In this document: in pieces, positions 1-7,703 of the stretch
Numbering within the stretch: the first letter of the stretch is position 1
How the letters are laid out: the number at the start of each line of letters is the position of its first letter
DNA from: Chitinophagales bacterium
GTDB lineage: Bacteria > Bacteroidota > Bacteroidia > Chitinophagales > UBA10324
Direction of reading: 5' to 3'
DNA: 8,031 bases
Assembly: GCA_013695775.1 (NCBI GenBank)
Contig: JACCZV010000283.1
Span: 1 to 8,031, forward strand
Notes under the pieces: generated by a model
Database searches by the model: none
What the model was told of the DNA's origin: nothing
Seen by the model: only the letters and a program-made list of their open reading frames with translations
Translations under genes and position numbers: made by a program

Positions 1-217
1 CCCATGTTATCGTCAGGCCCTGAATCTCTTCCCATTCAGCACTTGCTCTAGGAACAAATGACGGGGGATCAGTGCCTCTGATGCCATCATTCCGCAGCAG
101 GTAATTAGGTAGTTGAAGCCTTTCTTCTTCGGTAAGCCAATGAGGAAGGTTTTGCGAAAATGCTGTTCCTGATAAAAGCGAAAGAAGCAGAAAGAAGAGA
201 GTAGTTGTTTTTTTCAC
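1..217 (-). CDS. Secreted protein, N-terminal part, probable agmatine/peptidyl-arginine deiminase family (partial)
   Basis: This is the first 72 codons of a minus-strand gene whose 3' end lies beyond the left edge. I chose the GTG at 217-215 as start because it opens directly into a clear Sec signal peptide: KKTTT, then a hydrophobic core (LFFLLLSLLSGTA), then a likely cleavage site at AFSQ. The mature part contains PRASAEWEEIQGLTITW. From memory this resembles the opening of Bacteroidota secreted agmatine-deiminase/PAD-like proteins, where an 'AEWE' motif precedes the first strand of the pentein fold. Such enzymes hydrolyse guanidino groups of agmatine or peptidyl-arginine, but none of the catalytic residues (later Asp, His, Cys) lie inside the window, so function is inferred from the N-terminus only. 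An in-frame TTG at 226-224 is an alternative start. No Shine-Dalgarno sequence is seen. Confidence 0.6.
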   Translation of the reverse strand, partial: MKKTTTLFFLLLSLLSGTAFSQNLPHWLTEEERLQLPNYLLRNDGIRGTDPPSFVPRASAEWEEIQGLTITW

Positions 218-337
218 GGAAAACAAGATTTGAGTGATGTATGTTGGAGGTTAAAAGTAGTTTATTGTTTGCACACGTCTGTTAGTGTATGTCAGTGTCG
301 TTATTCGTGCAACGGAAAAGGATGGTGCTCTCTCCTT

Positions 338-359
338 AAAAACTCTAAGGCGCCCTTAG
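338..359 (-). terminator. Probable intrinsic terminator of the aat-M16 transcript
   Basis: A perfect 6-bp inverted repeat, CTAAGG/CCTTAG at 345-350 and 354-359, has a 3-nt loop. Read on the minus strand it is followed by a run of five T (342-338). The right arm overlaps the TAA stop of the M16 peptidase gene (358-356). The stem is short and only moderately GC-rich, so efficiency is uncertain. An alternative pairing with the CCTTA at 334-338 is possible. Confidence 0.5.
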
Positions 360-1594
360 TTCTTAGAATGGTAATACAATGCAGAACAATTTTCCGGGAT
401 AAATATCTCCTGAGCTTTAGATAAAAGCTCCTCAGGTGAAACACGCAGATAATTATTCACCTCCTCATTAACCAGCCTTGCATCACCAAGCAATTCATAA
501 TAGGCAAGGTTCATGGCTCTATGCAGCAATTCAGTTTCAGCAAATACGAGATGAGACTCTACACGATTTTTAACTTTCGTAAGCTCCTTCTCATCTATTT
601 GCTTGTCTGTAATTTTTGAGATTTCTATATCGATGGCCATTTCTGCTGCCTCCATCTTTACACCTTTCACGAGTTTTCCCTCTACTACAATCAGTCCCGG
701 ATCAATAGAGCCTGTCTGGTAAGCATGGATTTCAGAGAATAATTTTTTTTCTTTAACCAGGGCCTGATACAACCTGCTTGATTTTCCGCCGGAGAGGATA
801 TCTGTTGCGAGGTCGGCGGCAAAATATCCATCTTCCATCCGGGCGGGCATATGCCAGGCTTTATATATTGCGTCCAATGGAACGTCAGCTTCTACAGACA
901 AACTCCTGAATTCTTTTTGACGCAGCTCAGGGGGCAGCATTCTCTGAGGCGGCTTTCGGGAAGCAATGTCTCCAAACCATTTTTCTGCAAGAGTAAAAAT
1001 TTCGTCTGTCTTCACATTTCCTGCAACTACCAGTATCGCATTATCCGGACAATAGTATTTATTAAAGAAGGATCTTACATCGCTGAGCATTGCATTTTCA
1101 ATATGCTCCAGCTTTTTACCTATTGTGGGCCATTGATAAGGATGAGTGTGATAAGTTAACTCGCGCAGCTTATGCCATACATCGCCATATGGCTGATTGA
1201 TGTAATGCTCTTTATATTCTTCGCAGACCACTTTTCGCTGTACCTCAAGTGAATCTTCGCTAAAGGCCAAACCATGCATCCTGTCCGATTCAAGCCAGAA
1301 TGCCGTCTCCAGGTTTGGTGCCGGAAGGGTTTCATAATAGTTTGTAATATCAGTAGAGGTAAAAGCATTGTTTTCACCCCCGGCTTTTTGCAGGGGCTCA
1401 TCAAAAACTGCTATATTCATTGAACCGCCAAACATCAGGTGCTCAAAGAGATGGGCGAACCCTGTTTGTTCAGGCGACTCATCGCGTGAACCTACGTCAT
1501 AAAGCACATTTATCGCTGCCAGTGGCGTTGATGCATCTTCATGAACTAAAACCTTTAGTCCATTATCTAGTTGTCGTCTGTTAAAGTCAATCAT
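356..1594 (-). CDS. M16 family zinc metallopeptidase (insulinase/pitrilysin-like)
   Basis: A 412-residue single-chain M16 peptidase. The inverted zinc motif HLFEH is at residues 48-52 (two His ligands and the catalytic Glu51). The third ligand is supplied by the Glu pair at 125-126 in VVCEEYKE, about 73 residues later as expected for the family. The C-terminal half carries the SSRLYQAL segment (272-279) with the Arg/Tyr pair that contacts substrate in M16 enzymes. The N-terminal half (about 1-210) and C-terminal half (about 211-412) form the usual clam-shell pair. No signal peptide is present, so a cytoplasmic location is inferred; the family degrades short peptides and processing products. 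The start MIDFNRRQLDNGLKV fits the family's opening strand. It lies 24 nt downstream of aat on the same strand, so the two are probably co-transcribed. Bacteroidota often encode an active and an inactive M16 gene side by side; no inactive partner is visible here. Confidence 0.93.
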   Translation of the reverse strand: MIDFNRRQLDNGLKVLVHEDASTPLAAINVLYDVGSRDESPEQTGFAHLFEHLMFGGSMNIAVFDEPLQKAGGENNAFTSTDITNYYETLPAPNLETAFWLESDRMHGLAFSEDSLEVQRKVVCEEYKEHYINQPYGDVWHKLRELTYHTHPYQWPTIGKKLEHIENAMLSDVRSFFNKYYCPDNAILVVAGNVKTDEIFTLAEKWFGDIASRKPPQRMLPPELRQKEFRSLSVEADVPLDAIYKAWHMPARMEDGYFAADLATDILSGGKSSRLYQALVKEKKLFSEIHAYQTGSIDPGLIVVEGKLVKGVKMEAAEMAIDIEISKITDKQIDEKELTKVKNRVESHLVFAETELLHRAMNLAYYELLGDARLVNEEVNNYLRVSPEELLSKAQEIFIPENCSALYYHSKN

Positions 1595-1618
1595 ATAACC
1601 AATCGTAAGGGTTTAAAA

Positions 1619-2260
1619 TTACTTATTAGCATGGAATTCCTTTATGACATGCAGAAACTCATCCCTCGGAATGACCTTCGCACCCATCCCTAAAAGATGA
1701 GGAGTTGGTACCTGGCAGTCAATCATTGAATAGGATTCACTTTCAACGAGATGCAGGAGTGCAATTTTGGATGCATTGTTAACACGGTGAAACATGCTTT
1801 CACCACAAAAAAGTCTTCCGACAGCTACTCCATAGATACCACCCACGAGCTCTTTATCTTGCCATACTTCCACAGAATGGGCATGCCCGGCATAATGAAG
1901 CGCGACATAAGCATCAATAAATTCGTCATTGATCCATGTGGAAGAATATTTTTTAGTATGAACCTCTGCACAGAAACGGATAACTCGCCCGAAAGCCTGA
2001 TCTTCAGTGAGGCGAAATTTACCGGAACGCATCACCTTTTTCAAACTTCTGCTGGCATGGAACTCATCTTTTATAATCACCATTCTTTCGGGAGGGCAAA
2101 ACCAGTATATATCTCCATCGTCCATAAACCATGGGAAAATTCCATTGCTGTAAGCAAGGAGTAAACGATCAATACTTAAATCTCCGCCTATAGCAAGCAA
2201 ACCTTCATCATCAGTGAAAAAAGGATTAGGAAACCATAAGTTTTTATCGAGGAGGAACAT
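1619..2260 (-). CDS. aat: Leucyl/phenylalanyl-tRNA--protein transferase
   Basis: Aat transfers Leu or Phe from its aminoacyl-tRNA to proteins with N-terminal Arg or Lys, creating an N-degron that ClpS/ClpAP recognises. The family signatures are all present: FPNP near the start, GLLAIGGDLS, LLAYSNGIFPWF, GGIYGV..G..F.GESMF, and IDCQ....HLLGMGA. Length (213 residues from this start) is normal for a bacterial Aat. I chose the ATG at 2260-2258 because the protein then begins MFLLDKNLWFPNP, as family members do. An ATG five codons upstream (2275) would add MVILK and cannot be excluded. One oddity is WFCPPER where the family usually has WWSP: Cys replaces the common Ser. Aat is divergent from the TPR lipoprotein gene (70-85 nt between starts) and appears to lead a two-gene unit with the M16 peptidase. 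Confidence 0.93.
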   Translation of the reverse strand: MFLLDKNLWFPNPFFTDDEGLLAIGGDLSIDRLLLAYSNGIFPWFMDDGDIYWFCPPERMVIIKDEFHASRSLKKVMRSGKFRLTEDQAFGRVIRFCAEVHTKKYSSTWINDEFIDAYVALHYAGHAHSVEVWQDKELVGGIYGVAVGRLFCGESMFHRVNNASKIALLHLVESESYSMIDCQVPTPHLLGMGAKVIPRDEFLHVIKEFHANK

Positions 2261-2345
2261 CTTTAAAATTACCATCTTCCAGAATAAAAGATTAATCCCT
2301 ATGGTGAGCTAATGCGTTATTGTCGGCTATTACTAATTTTATGCA

Positions 2346-3377
2346 ATGAAGTATCTATTATTTATATTGATAAACATCCTCTTAATAACAGCCTCTTCAT
2401 GCCTACGAACAAATGATGTAGATGCAGAGCAAGGCCTTGATTCACTGGCAAAAAAGGATTCTATAAACCCTCAGATCAGTGCACTTTCAAATAAGATAAA
2501 AAAAGACCCCTCAAATCCCGATAATTATTTTATTCGCAGTAATGTCTTCGTGCAATTGAACAATTTACCAGCCGCGTTTAAAGACATTTCACAGGCTATT
2601 GCTCTGGATTCTACGAATCTTAAATATTATTTCGCGATAGCAGATGTTTACTTAAATGGCGGCTCTGCAGACGGTGCTATAGATGCTTTTCGAACCATCA
2701 TCAGGCTCGATCCAAAAAATGTGGATGCAATTGTTAAGCTAAGCAAGGTGTATTTTTATAAGAAAGATTATAAAAACTCTCTTAATGAACTTACGAAAGT
2801 GCAAGAGCTCGACGAAAATAATTCTGAACCCTTTTTTATTATGGGAATGAACTTCAAAGAGATGGGTGATACCGCCCGCGCATTGGCCTCTTTTCAAAAG
2901 GCAATACAGGTGAAGCCCGATTTCTACGATGCCTACATGCAGTTAGCACTGTTAAGCAGCAGAAATGCAGGAAGCCAGGCACCTAAATATTTTGACAATG
3001 CGATCCGCCTCGATAGCTTTAGTAGTGAAGCTTATTATGGCAAAGGGAAATTTTACCAGGATCATGATGAATTAGAAAAAGCCAAAACAACCTACATGAA
3101 ATTGATAGCCGTAGATCCCCAATATGAAAACGCATACTTCAACCTGGGATTCATATACATCAAACAAGATTCCATTGATAAGGCATACAGAATGTTTGAC
3201 TATGCTATTAAGGTGAAGCCTACATATGCTGAAGCCTATTATTACAGGGGATTGTGTTCACTGGAAAAAGAAAATACAGCACAGGCAGCGGCAGATTTCA
3301 GGCAGGCAATAACTTTAAAACCCAAATATGAAGCTGCTGAAAAAGAATTGGCTGCGTTAACACAGAATTCAAATTGA
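2346..3377 (+). CDS. TPR-repeat lipoprotein
   Basis: A 343-residue protein whose first 18 residues form a lipoprotein signal peptide (MKYLLFILINILLITASS) ending at Cys19, the likely lipidated residue, so it should be anchored in the cell envelope. After a short linker come about eight 34-residue tetratricopeptide repeats spanning roughly residues 57-327. They are recognisable by the spaced A..Y...G......A...F..AI...P pattern, for example at AYFNLGFIYIKQDSIDKAYRMF and ARALASFQKAIQVKP. The fifth repeat (about 193-225) is degenerate. TPR arrays are protein-binding scaffolds; no catalytic domain is present, so the partner and role cannot be given. ATG at 2346 is the natural start because it leads directly into the signal peptide. 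thrS follows 68 nt downstream on the same strand with no clear terminator between, so read-through into thrS is possible. Confidence 0.88.
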   Translation: MKYLLFILINILLITASSCLRTNDVDAEQGLDSLAKKDSINPQISALSNKIKKDPSNPDNYFIRSNVFVQLNNLPAAFKDISQAIALDSTNLKYYFAIADVYLNGGSADGAIDAFRTIIRLDPKNVDAIVKLSKVYFYKKDYKNSLNELTKVQELDENNSEPFFIMGMNFKEMGDTARALASFQKAIQVKPDFYDAYMQLALLSSRNAGSQAPKYFDNAIRLDSFSSEAYYGKGKFYQDHDELEKAKTTYMKLIAVDPQYENAYFNLGFIYIKQDSIDKAYRMFDYAIKVKPTYAEAYYYRGLCSLEKENTAQAAADFRQAITLKPKYEAAEKELAALTQNSN

Positions 3378-3430
3378 GCTGCGTAGCATGTATTAGCTGC
3401 TTCATCGAAGTAATGGGATTTGTATTTAAG

Positions 3431-3435
3431 AGGAG
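3431..3435 (+). promoter_or_regulatory. Shine-Dalgarno-like site before thrS
   Basis: AGGAG, within AAGAGGAGA, lies 10 nt before the ATG at 3446 and 13 nt before the ATG at 3449. It is the clearest such site in the window. The spacing is a little long and slightly favours the first ATG. Confidence 0.5.
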
Positions 3436-3445
3436 AATATTATAA

Positions 3446-5374
3446 ATGATGATCGAAATAACTTTTCCGGATGGTGCCGTCCGTCAATATGAAAAAGGAA
3501 TCACTGCGCAGGAGATTGCCCAATCTATAAGTGAGGGATTGGCTAAAAAGATACTTGCTGCAAAGGTGAATGGCAGTGTTATCGAATCTTCACGACCTAT
3601 TGAAAATGACGCTACATTAAAATTGTTAACCTGGGAAGACCCGGAAGGAAAGGCTACACTCTGGCATTCCTCCGCCCACTTAATGGCAGAGGCCCTGGAG
3701 GCATTTTATCCGGGTATAAAATTCGGGTATGGTCCTCCGGTTGAAAATGGCTTTTATTACGATGTGGATTTGGGTGGAAGACTTTTAACTTCTGAAGATT
3801 TCAAGAAGATTGAAACGAAGATGGCGGAGCTTGCCGCAAAGAACAATCCCTATATACGCAGAGAAATATTGAAGGAAGAAGCATTAAATTATTTCACAGA
3901 GAAAGGTGATGGGTACAAAATAGAAACCATTCATGAGTTGAAAGATGGCGAAATCACATTTTATGAACAGGGCAACTTTACCGATCTATGCCGTGGCCCT
4001 CATCTGCCTCACACCGGATTTATAAAAGCCATCAAGCTAATGAACATCGCCGGTGCTTATTGGAAAGGTGATGAAAACAATAAACAGCTTACCCGCATCT
4101 ATGGCATCACCTTCCCGCGGCAAAAGGAACTTGATGAATACCTTCAATTGCTCGAAGAGGCGAAAAAGCGCGATCACAGGAAGATCGGCAAAGACCTGGA
4201 GCTATTTATTTTTGATGATGACGTAGGTCAGGGAATGCCTTTATGGTTACCCAACGGCGGAGCAATGATTGAAGAACTTGAATCTTTGGCGAAGAGAACA
4301 GAAGAGCGGGCCGGATACCACCGTGTGAAATCACCCCACATAGCTAAAGAATCTATGTATTTGAAGAGTGGACATCTTCCCTTCTATGCCGAATCTATGT
4401 TTCCACCCATGGATGTTGATGGCACAAAGTATTATCTGAAAGCTATGAACTGTCCGCATCATCACAAGATTTTTTCAGCAGTGCCCCGGAGTTATAAAGA
4501 CCTCCCACTCCGCCTTGCAGAATACGGAACTTGTTACCGCTATGAGCAGTCAGGAGAATTATTCGGGTTGATGCGGGTGCGCGCACTGAACATGAATGAC
4601 GCTCATATCTATTGCAGTGAAGATCAGTTTGAAGCTGAGTTCAGGGCCGTGAATGAGATGTATCTGAAATATTTTAAAATCTTTGGGATTGAAAAATATG
4701 TGATGAGATTCTCGACCCATGATCCGGAAAAGCTTGGTAAGAAATACCTTGATCTACCCGAACTATGGAAGAAAACGGAAGACATGGTCCGCAATGTCTT
4801 AATAAATTCAGATATCCCATATGTCGAAGTACCTGATGAAGCAGCATTTTATGGCCCCAAGATAGACGTGCAGATCTGGAGTGTGATCGGAAGAGAATTC
4901 ACCCTTGCAACAAACCAGGTAGATTTTGGCCAGCCCCTGCGTTTTGAATTAACCTTTCAAAACAAAAACAATGAGCCCGAAACCCCGATAGTAATACATC
5001 GTGCACCACTCGGCACCCACGAAAGGTTCATCGGCTTTTTGATTGAGCACTATGCCGGTAACTTTCCGTTATGGCTGGCCCCCAGGCAGGTGATCATACT
5101 TCCTATCAGCGATCGTCACCTCGACTATGCTGAAAAGATTCTCTCAATGCTAAGACAAGAGAGAGTTCGTGTAGAAGTAGATCACAGGAGCGAAAAAATA
5201 GGAAAGAAGATTCGTGATGCAGAGATAAAAAAGATTCCCTACATGCTGGTGGTTGGAGACAAGGAGGCTCAGGAGGAGATGGTAAGTGTTCGTAAGCACG
5301 GATCAGGTGATCAGGGACAGGTGTCAATAAGAGAGTTTATCACCAACATAAATAAAGAAGCAACGGTGAATTGA
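3446..5374 (+). CDS. thrS: Threonine--tRNA ligase
   Basis: Full-length class II ThrRS of 642 residues, charging tRNA-Thr in the cytoplasm. Domains in order: TGS domain (about 1-63); editing domain with HSSAH (His74, His78) and CRGPH (Cys182, His186), the pair of motifs that clear mischarged Ser-tRNA; catalytic core (about 250-540); and anticodon-binding domain (about 545-640, starting LAPRQVIILPIS). The catalytic zinc ligands are Cys336 (MNCPHH), His387 (NDAHIYC) and His518 (VIHRAP). Motif 2 is CYRYEQSGELFGLMRVR, and motif 3 includes GTHERFIGFLIEHY. The RVRALNMNDAH variant in place of RVRGFTQDDAH matches what I recall of a Bacteroidota ThrRS lineage. Two adjacent ATG codons (3446 and 3449) could start it. 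It is followed by infC after 186 nt, the ancestral neighbour, although infC has its own promoter-like sequence. Confidence 0.98.
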   Translation: MMIEITFPDGAVRQYEKGITAQEIAQSISEGLAKKILAAKVNGSVIESSRPIENDATLKLLTWEDPEGKATLWHSSAHLMAEALEAFYPGIKFGYGPPVENGFYYDVDLGGRLLTSEDFKKIETKMAELAAKNNPYIRREILKEEALNYFTEKGDGYKIETIHELKDGEITFYEQGNFTDLCRGPHLPHTGFIKAIKLMNIAGAYWKGDENNKQLTRIYGITFPRQKELDEYLQLLEEAKKRDHRKIGKDLELFIFDDDVGQGMPLWLPNGGAMIEELESLAKRTEERAGYHRVKSPHIAKESMYLKSGHLPFYAESMFPPMDVDGTKYYLKAMNCPHHHKIFSAVPRSYKDLPLRLAEYGTCYRYEQSGELFGLMRVRALNMNDAHIYCSEDQFEAEFRAVNEMYLKYFKIFGIEKYVMRFSTHDPEKLGKKYLDLPELWKKTEDMVRNVLINSDIPYVEVPDEAAFYGPKIDVQIWSVIGREFTLATNQVDFGQPLRFELTFQNKNNEPETPIVIHRAPLGTHERFIGFLIEHYAGNFPLWLAPRQVIILPISDRHLDYAEKILSMLRQERVRVEVDHRSEKIGKKIRDAEIKKIPYMLVVGDKEAQEEMVSVRKHGSGDQGQVSIREFITNINKEATVN

Positions 5375-5431
5375 CACTAACCATTCTCCTTTGTGCAGCG
5401 ATAGTAAAAGAAGTAATGATGGCTAAAGATT

Positions 5432-5461
5432 TTTGAATCGGGCTTCATTAAGCTACTTTTG
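5432..5461 (+). promoter_or_regulatory. Bacteroidota-type promoter for infC
   Basis: TTTG at 5432-5435 is followed by an 18-nt spacer and then TACTTTTG at 5454-5461. This fits the phylum's -33/-7 consensus (TTTG, about 19-20 nt, TAnnTTTG). Transcription would start near 5466, giving infC a leader of about 95 nt. The match was found by eye; no mapped start site supports it. Confidence 0.5.
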
Positions 5462-5503
5462 CTCGATAAGGCTATTTTAGAATGATATAGTAATTGCTCA
5501 TTT

Positions 5504-5511
5504 TATCTTTG
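5504..5511 (+). promoter_or_regulatory. Second -7-like box before infC
   Basis: TATCTTTG is a perfect match to TAnnTTTG, but the -33 position (about 5481-5484, AATG) matches only weakly. If used, it would give a leader of about 45 nt before the TTG start. It may be an alternative infC promoter or a chance match. Confidence 0.3.
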
Positions 5512-5560
5512 TAAACGCACTTATAAATATCTATTTTCCTCACAAAAAACAACCACACGC

Positions 5561-6100
5561 TTGGCAATAGACCGAAGAAAACCCAGAGAGCTCGAACACC
5601 GAATCAATAATCTTATACAGGCTCCCCAAGTCCGGCTATCCGGAGATAATGTTCCCAATGGAATTTTCACTACAAGGGAGGCTTTAAACATGGCCCTGGA
5701 AAAGGGGCTTGACCTGGTAGAAATAGCAGCCACGGCAAATCCGCCGGTATGCAGAGTTGTAGATTATAATAAATTTCTTTACGACAAGAAGAAAAAGGAA
5801 AAAGAGCAGAAAGCCAAGGCAGTAAAAAATGTTGTGAAAGAGATTCGCTTCACACCAAATACTGACGATCATGATTTCGAATTCAAGACCCGTCACGCTG
5901 AAAATTTTTTAAAGGAGGGGGCCAAAGTAAAGGCCTATGTTCAGTTTCGGGGAAGAACCATATTATTTAAAGAACGCGGTGAGTTGCTGTTGCTTAAGTT
6001 CGTGGAACGGTTGGTTGATGTTGGGAGTCTGGAACAACTGCCCCGTCTGGAAGGCAACAGGATGCATATTGTTATCAATCCAAAGTCACATAAGAAATAA
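5561..6100 (+). CDS. infC: Translation initiation factor IF-3
   Basis: IF-3 binds the 30S subunit, keeps it apart from 50S and checks the start codon and initiator tRNA. The 179-residue product has the N-terminal domain (about 10-75, EHRIN, VRLSGDN, TREAL.MA...GLDLVEI, PPVCRVVDY.KFLY), a Lys-rich linker helix (about 76-90) and the C-terminal domain (about 90-175, VKEIRF.PNTDDHDFEFK, HAENFLKEGAKVK, FRGR). The start is inferred: the frame is open from 5486, but no ATG or GTG occurs in it before Met44, which is inside the N-terminal domain. TTG at 5561 gives MAIDRRKPRELEHRIN, the expected length and beginning. No Shine-Dalgarno sequence is seen. A rare start codon in infC is known in E. coli (AUU), where IF-3 represses its own synthesis by rejecting it. 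The 3' neighbours rpmI and rplT are absent; the next gene is convergent. Confidence 0.96.
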   Translation: MAIDRRKPRELEHRINNLIQAPQVRLSGDNVPNGIFTTREALNMALEKGLDLVEIAATANPPVCRVVDYNKFLYDKKKKEKEQKAKAVKNVVKEIRFTPNTDDHDFEFKTRHAENFLKEGAKVKAYVQFRGRTILFKERGELLLLKFVERLVDVGSLEQLPRLEGNRMHIVINPKSHKK

Positions 6101-6133
6101 GGTGAACTGACGGATCGCAGAAATTTTTTCTTG

Positions 6134-6161
6134 TAGCAAAAGATTTATTTTTAAATTGCTA
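6134..6161. terminator. AT-rich hairpin between convergent infC and the membrane-protein gene
   Basis: An interrupted inverted repeat: TAGCA (6134-6138) pairs with TGCTA (6157-6161), and ATTTA (6143-6147) pairs with TAAAT (6152-6156) around a TTTT loop, leaving a 4-nt bulge (AAAG) on the left arm. It sits in the 58-nt gap between two converging genes and overlaps the stop codon of the minus-strand gene (6161-6159), a position suited to a bidirectional terminator. The stem is AT-rich and lacks a clean U tract on either strand, so this is a weak call. Confidence 0.25.
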
Positions 6162-7637
6162 TTTGTGCTGCAGAAGCATCCTTGCGTTACCATCAAACTG
6201 TAGTACCGGATCATAATTTTTCTGCAATTTGTTCCAATCTTCATTCATGATATAATAGAAGGGAGTGTTGGAAGTAGTATCTGTTTCTTTATGGTAGGGA
6301 ACAAGGTCTATCCACGCCGACTTACCGGTCTGGATATAAAATGTGAAAGCCGGATTGAACAGCCACGAAGTGTTCAGTTGAATTTTTTCGAGCTGATGAT
6401 CCTTCCGGTAAGTGTCAAGATATTTAATAACATCATATGTATTCTGATCATACGCCCACTCCCGCACATGCTTCATTTGCAAGGCGGATATCTGATGATA
6501 TAACCCCAATGCGATCAAAATTCCGGCAATCACATTTCCTGCTCTCCTCCATTTCAATCGTACCTCTCTTATGCCAAAAAGAAAAGGGGCAATGAACAAT
6601 GGATAATAGCTTAAGGCAGTTCGCCCGGTTAAATTGGGAGTTCCCAGCGACGTAGTTTGTATCAAATTCACAACAATGGTAAAAACCAGAATTAAAAAAC
6701 TTAGCACCAAAGGATCCTCGAAAACCAACAATGCTTTTCGGTAAATCTTTAAATGCACCACCTCAAACAAGGCGAAAAATATGAAAATTACAACCCACGC
6801 AAACACATCAGCGTGCAATGCAAAGTAACTGACACCATACTGGGAATTACCTATGAGATTAGACAGCGTATCTCGGTAAAAGCCATTAGCACTCCAGTAA
6901 ACAAATTGGTTTGTCGACTGCATTTTATGAATTGGAGTATAGCATAACGCTGCAAAAGCGAGGATAAACAGGAGCATCAGGGCCAAATGAGTACTGAAAT
7001 ATCTCAGTGAATATTTCTTACTTAAAAAGCTCCCGAAAAGAATCAGCATAAGCAATGCGTTTACTGAAACGAAAAATATCAGAAGTGTAAAATTTGCATA
7101 CGCTGCCAGTGAAGCAAAAACCAATGTCAACCATAAAAACCTGATACGCCTTTCTTCCCCGAAGCGCAGACAATAAAATAATGAGCCAACCATGAAGGCA
7201 TTCGACATGCCATACCCGCGCGCGAGGCCGAAAAAATCAAGGAGATAAGGATTACACAGGAAGCAGACAAAAACGGCGAGATACAATAAAGAAGTTTTAT
7301 TATTCGATTGCCGATCCAGAAAATATCTTCTGGCAATACTCCAGATAATTACTGAGTACAGCACGAATGATAGCACATTTGGAAGGCGGCATGTAAAGGT
7401 TGAAACGTCAAAAAGTAAAAATGAGAGTTTGATTAAAATTGAATTCAGAATGTGATTCGATGGCCAGACATCAGGAAATTTAATAAGTTGCCATACAGTA
7501 AATGTTGGATAATATATCGCTGACGCAACTTCATCATGTGTAATGGGAACTGAATAAGCTTTAATGATTACAATAAGGAGAGTAAGAAATATTAGGATGG
7601 CAGGCAAAATCCACTGAAGCCATGGTAGATATTTCAT
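6159..7637 (-). CDS. Polytopic membrane protein, probable GT-C fold glycosyltransferase
   Basis: A 492-residue integral membrane protein with about ten to eleven hydrophobic segments spread over the first 385 residues, then a soluble C-terminal tail of about 110 residues. The first segment is followed by a loop with THDEVASAIYYP; its acidic Asp-Glu pair (residues 35-36) is the hallmark position of GT-C glycosyltransferases, which use lipid-phosphate-linked sugars. Further resemblance comes from SNHILNSILIKL, LARGYGMSNAF (compare ARGYALA in PMT/GT39-like proteins) and TGRTALSYYPLF. Donor and acceptor cannot be deduced; cell-surface glycan or lipid modification is the inferred role. I prefer the ATG at 7637; a TTG at 7652 in the same frame would add five residues (MINLF). 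It stands alone on the minus strand, convergent with infC and separated from the next minus-strand frame by a repeat-bearing gap. Confidence 0.75.
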   Translation of the reverse strand: MKYLPWLQWILPAILIFLTLLIVIIKAYSVPITHDEVASAIYYPTFTVWQLIKFPDVWPSNHILNSILIKLSFLLFDVSTFTCRLPNVLSFVLYSVIIWSIARRYFLDRQSNNKTSLLYLAVFVCFLCNPYLLDFFGLARGYGMSNAFMVGSLFYCLRFGEERRIRFLWLTLVFASLAAYANFTLLIFFVSVNALLMLILFGSFLSKKYSLRYFSTHLALMLLFILAFAALCYTPIHKMQSTNQFVYWSANGFYRDTLSNLIGNSQYGVSYFALHADVFAWVVIFIFFALFEVVHLKIYRKALLVFEDPLVLSFLILVFTIVVNLIQTTSLGTPNLTGRTALSYYPLFIAPFLFGIREVRLKWRRAGNVIAGILIALGLYHQISALQMKHVREWAYDQNTYDVIKYLDTYRKDHQLEKIQLNTSWLFNPAFTFYIQTGKSAWIDLVPYHKETDTTSNTPFYYIMNEDWNKLQKNYDPVLQFDGNARMLLQHK

Positions 7638-7703
7638 GAACAAATTTATCAAAAGTCACATAACAATAAGGCAGCTATAAACTTCACTGCTTAAACTCAC
7701 TTT

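Noticed and set aside
851..1159. 102-codon plus-strand open frame inside the M16 gene
   Set aside because: Antisense to a conserved peptidase with intact motifs; its translation is rich in Cys, Phe and Ile without a pattern, so it is a shadow.
1751..2164. 137-codon plus-strand open frame inside aat
   Set aside because: It lies antisense within a strongly conserved aat gene, and its translation shows no recognisable domain or signal; it is a shadow frame.
3378..3430. Possible terminator between the TPR gene and thrS (repeated AGCTGC)
   Set aside because: The repeats are direct rather than inverted; only a 4-bp palindrome is present and no T tract follows.
5371..5376. TTGACA resembling a sigma-70 -35 box at the end of thrS
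   Set aside because: No matching -10 box lies 16-18 nt downstream, and Bacteroidota promoters use a different consensus.
7641..7648. TAAATTTG -7-like box on the minus strand before the GT-C gene
   Set aside because: It lies only 3 nt before the chosen ATG and has no TTTG at the -33 distance, so it would leave almost no leader.
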